From Comamonadaceae bacterium (GTDB taxonomy: Bacteria > Pseudomonadota > Gammaproteobacteria > Burkholderiales > Burkholderiaceae_C): a DNA stretch of 7,027 nucleotides. The stretch's first letter is position 1. Every line of letters starts with the position of its first letter. A model generated the notes under the pieces. That model ran no database searches. It saw only the letters and a program-made list of their open reading frames with translations, and was not told the DNA's origin. This document shows, in pieces, positions 5,327 to 7,027 of the stretch. The stretch is taken from positions 1 through 7,027 of the forward strand of contig CANCCE010000146.1 of the NCBI GenBank assembly GCA_947374505.1. The letters are read 5' to 3'. Made by a program: the position numbers and the translations under genes.

Positions 5327-5953
5327 TCAGCTCTCAGCTGTCAGGCCCAAGCCGGCCAAATAAACCACGATGGCTTGTTCGCCAACCTCAACCAGATCAA
5401 AGGCCGCGTTGTCAAGCAGCCAGTTCTGGATCAAGCCATCGATCAGGGCATGCAGACCTAAGGCAGCGTTGGCCGCTGAGACGAGTAGTATTTTTTCTTG
5501 ATCTAGCGCTGATGCACTCAAGCCATGCTCAATCTGCACTAAGAAAGAGTCACGAATGCGCAGGTGCCTCAAACGAATCGCTTGCAGCTCATCGATGTAT
5601 TCAACTTTCAGGGTGGCCACTTCAAAGACACGACGCGTTTGCGTGTCGGTGACGATACGCAGCAATGCTTGCCGAATCCCCCTGCAAACGTGAGCCAAGG
5701 GTGTGGCTTGCTCATCGTGTGCCAGGAACTCCAACGAGGCTTCTAACGGTAGGGTGACGCGGTCCACCATCGCGTTGAATAGATCTGCTTTGTCCTTGAA
5801 ATGCCAGTACACCGCGCCCCGGGTGGTCCCTGCCTGTCGGGCAATGTCCTGCAGAGAAGTGTGTGACACGCCTTTGGCCAGAAACAGTGTTTCCGCTGCA
5901 TCCAGCAGCCGGTGGCGGGTGGCGAGAGCATCTTCTTTTGTACGACGTACCAA
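5327..5953 (-). CDS. TetR/AcrR-family repressor of the adjacent RND efflux genes
   Basis: 208 aa, typical TetR length. The start is TTG (5953-5951): an in-frame TAG lies immediately upstream, there is no ATG before residue 62, and the resulting N-terminus MVRRTKEDALATR aligns with that of AcrR/TtgR-like regulators. A purine-rich AGAAAG (5961-5966) sits 7 nt upstream. The DNA-binding domain covers about 10-58: helix 1 RHRLLDAAETLFLAKG, then the helix-turn-helix TSLQDIARQAGTTRGAVYWHF (32-52) and KDKADLF. The remainder is an all-helical ligand and dimer domain resembling the AcrR/TtgR C-terminal type. It is divergent from an AcrA/MexA-type adaptor gene, with an inverted repeat at 5998-6017 between them. 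By analogy it represses both itself and the pump until a toxic hydrophobic compound binds. The precise orthologue (AcrR, TtgR, BpeR and so on) cannot be decided. Confidence 0.92.
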   Translation of the reverse strand: MVRRTKEDALATRHRLLDAAETLFLAKGVSHTSLQDIARQAGTTRGAVYWHFKDKADLFNAMVDRVTLPLEASLEFLAHDEQATPLAHVCRGIRQALLRIVTDTQTRRVFEVATLKVEYIDELQAIRLRHLRIRDSFLVQIEHGLSASALDQEKILLVSAANAALGLHALIDGLIQNWLLDNAAFDLVEVGEQAIVVYLAGLGLTAES

Positions 5954-5997
5954 CTATGAACTTTCTGATATTCGGGTTATTACTAATCCCTTCAATA

Positions 5998-6017
5998 TAC
6001 ATTCACAAAGGAATGTA
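5998..6017. promoter_or_regulatory. Probable TetR-family operator in the divergent efflux promoter region
   Basis: TACATTC (5998-6004) and GAATGTA (6011-6017) form a perfect 7-bp inverted repeat with a 6-nt spacer. It lies in the 160-bp region between the regulator and adaptor start codons. From memory, the half-sites resemble the AcrR operator of E. coli (TACAT...ATGTA type) and the TtgR operator. The site overlaps a possible minus-strand -35 TTGTGA (6003-6008), paired at 18 nt with AGTAAT, and lies just before a plus-strand -10-like TAAAAT (6032-6037). Binding here could therefore block both directions. Confidence 0.72.
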
Positions 6018-6113
6018 AACTCCTTTTTCAGTAAAATTTTGCCTCCGTTGGACTTTTTGTCCGGCGTCTGCGTCGTTTTTAACACTCCCGTTTTCGTTTA
6101 TACGAGGAACTGC

Positions 6114-7027
6114 ATGTCCTTCTCCAGCCCATTTTTGTCTGATGTTTCTGTGGCCCCTGTTGTCAGACCCTTCTGGGTGGGTGGGTTGCTCGCTGCCGTT
6201 TTGTTGGCCGGTTGTGGCCAGGGCAACAAAGACGCTGTTGCTGTGGCACCGCCGTTGGCTCAAGTCGGGGTGGTCACGGTAGCTCTCGGGGACGTTGGTT
6301 TGATGACTGAATTGCCAGGTCGGTTAGAAGCTTCACGGGTAGCCCAGGTGCGGGCCCGCGTCGCCGGTATTTTGCAGAAGCGCTTGTTCCGTGAGGGCAG
6401 CGATGTGACGGCGGGTGAGGCTTTGTTCACCATTGACGCAGCCCCTTATGCGGCGGCCTATGCCAGCGCGCAAGCCTCATTGGCGCGTGCGCAGGCCAAT
6501 TTGGAGCAGTCCACTTCGCTGGCTCAACGCTACCAGCCGCTGGTCAAGGCCAATGCGGTCAGCAAGCAGGAATTTGCCAACGCTGAGGCCGCTCAGAAAC
6601 AAGCCGAGGCCGATGTGGCGGTGGGCAAAGCGGCGGTACAAACTGCCAAAATCACGCTTGATTACGCGGCTGTCACAGCGCCGATTTCAGGCCGTATCGG
6701 ACGTGCTTTGGTGACCGAGGGCGCGTTGGTCGGGCAGGGTGATTTCACGCAATTGGCGGTGATTCAACAGATCAATCCGATGTACATCAACTTCACCCAG
6801 TCCGCGGCAGAAGTATTGAAGCTGCGCAAGGCACTTGAAGCCGGCCAGCTCAAGCGGGCCAGTGGTGATGAAGCTGTGAAGGTGCGGCTGGTGCTGGAAG
6901 ACGGCAGCGCTTACGCCCAAGCGGGCCGGTTGTTGTTTTCTGATTTGTCAGTCGATCAGGCCACAGGCCAGATCACGCTGCGGGCTGAAGTTCCTAACCC
7001 TAAGGGCTTGTTGTTGCCCGGTTTGTA
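6114..7027 (+). CDS. RND efflux membrane fusion (periplasmic adaptor) lipoprotein, AcrA/MexA type, 3' end cut by window
   Basis: 304 complete codons are visible and the frame runs open past the right edge; full-length relatives have about 370-410 aa. ATG 6114 has GAGGA (6104-6108) 5 nt upstream. The N-terminus contains a signal segment ending in lipobox LLAGC, so Cys34 should be lipidated and the protein anchored in the inner membrane facing the periplasm. Domains in order: first barrel-sandwich (lipoyl) half VRARVAGILQKRLFREGSDV (79-98) with GEALFTID; a coiled-coil hairpin about 112-182, whose tip RYQPLVKANAVSKQEF (139-154) carries the R, L and S positions used to contact TolC-type channels; the second lipoyl half TAPISGRIGRALVTEG; then the beta-barrel domain (INPMYINFTQS onward), still incomplete. 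It connects an RND pump to an outer-membrane channel, and the pump gene should follow. Control is probably by the divergent TetR repressor. The best-fitting subfamily is AcrAB/MexAB-like multidrug efflux; the substrates are unknown. Confidence 0.93.
   Translation, partial: MSFSSPFLSDVSVAPVVRPFWVGGLLAAVLLAGCGQGNKDAVAVAPPLAQVGVVTVALGDVGLMTELPGRLEASRVAQVRARVAGILQKRLFREGSDVTAGEALFTIDAAPYAAAYASAQASLARAQANLEQSTSLAQRYQPLVKANAVSKQEFANAEAAQKQAEADVAVGKAAVQTAKITLDYAAVTAPISGRIGRALVTEGALVGQGDFTQLAVIQQINPMYINFTQSAAEVLKLRKALEAGQLKRASGDEAVKVRLVLEDGSAYAQAGRLLFSDLSVDQATGQITLRAEVPNPKGLLLPGL

Noticed and set aside
6003..6263. 86-aa minus-strand frame overlapping the start of the adaptor gene
   Set aside because: It overlaps the operator and the lipoprotein signal sequence, and has no family resemblance.

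Overview
The window looks like a chromosomal segment of a betaproteobacterium, most likely order Burkholderiales (Comamonadaceae or Alcaligenaceae type). The reasons are an orphan Bug/TctC-type periplasmic binding protein, a DUF4148 secreted repeat protein, a 208-aa acidic protein of a type I associate with Burkholderiales, and a TetR/RND efflux locus. Base composition is moderately GC-rich by eye. Apart from tRNA genes and one membrane fusion protein running off the right edge, every gene appears intact. I see no transposase, integrase, phage gene or CRISPR array.

Layout. (1) 1-187: the 3' part of tRNA-Cys(GCA), a complete tRNA-Gly(GCC) and a strong intrinsic terminator. (2) 360-3683: three genes on the + strand with short gaps (43 and 17 nt), probably one operon. 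They encode a TctC/Bug periplasmic solute-binding protein, a His-rich LVIVD-repeat beta-propeller protein and a G3E (CobW/COG0523) GTPase with a CxCC metal motif. (3) 3743-3829: tRNA-Leu(UAA). (4) 3895-4347 (-): a small secreted DUF4148 protein built from 45-residue repeats, followed by a 345-nt gene-free divergent region rich in small palindromes. (5) 4693-5319 (+): a conserved hypothetical protein with an acidic patch and a Gly/His/basic tail. (6) 5327-5953 (-): an AcrR/TtgR-like TetR repressor starting at TTG. It is divergent from (7) 6114-7027 (+): an AcrA/MexA-type lipoprotein membrane fusion protein, truncated by the window. A clear inverted repeat between the last two is the probable repressor operator.

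How the parts may work together. The right end is a classical self-regulated multidrug-efflux locus; the RND pump gene and perhaps an outer-membrane channel gene should follow beyond 7027. The centre is the least understood part. A carboxylate-type binding protein, a propeller with many conserved-looking histidines and a metallochaperone-type GTPase together suggest an uncharacterised metal-dependent or organic-acid module, but this is inference. The three tRNA species present (Gly-GCC, Cys-GCA, Leu-UAA) are those of the E. coli glyW-cysT-leuZ cluster, here split by the three-gene operon.
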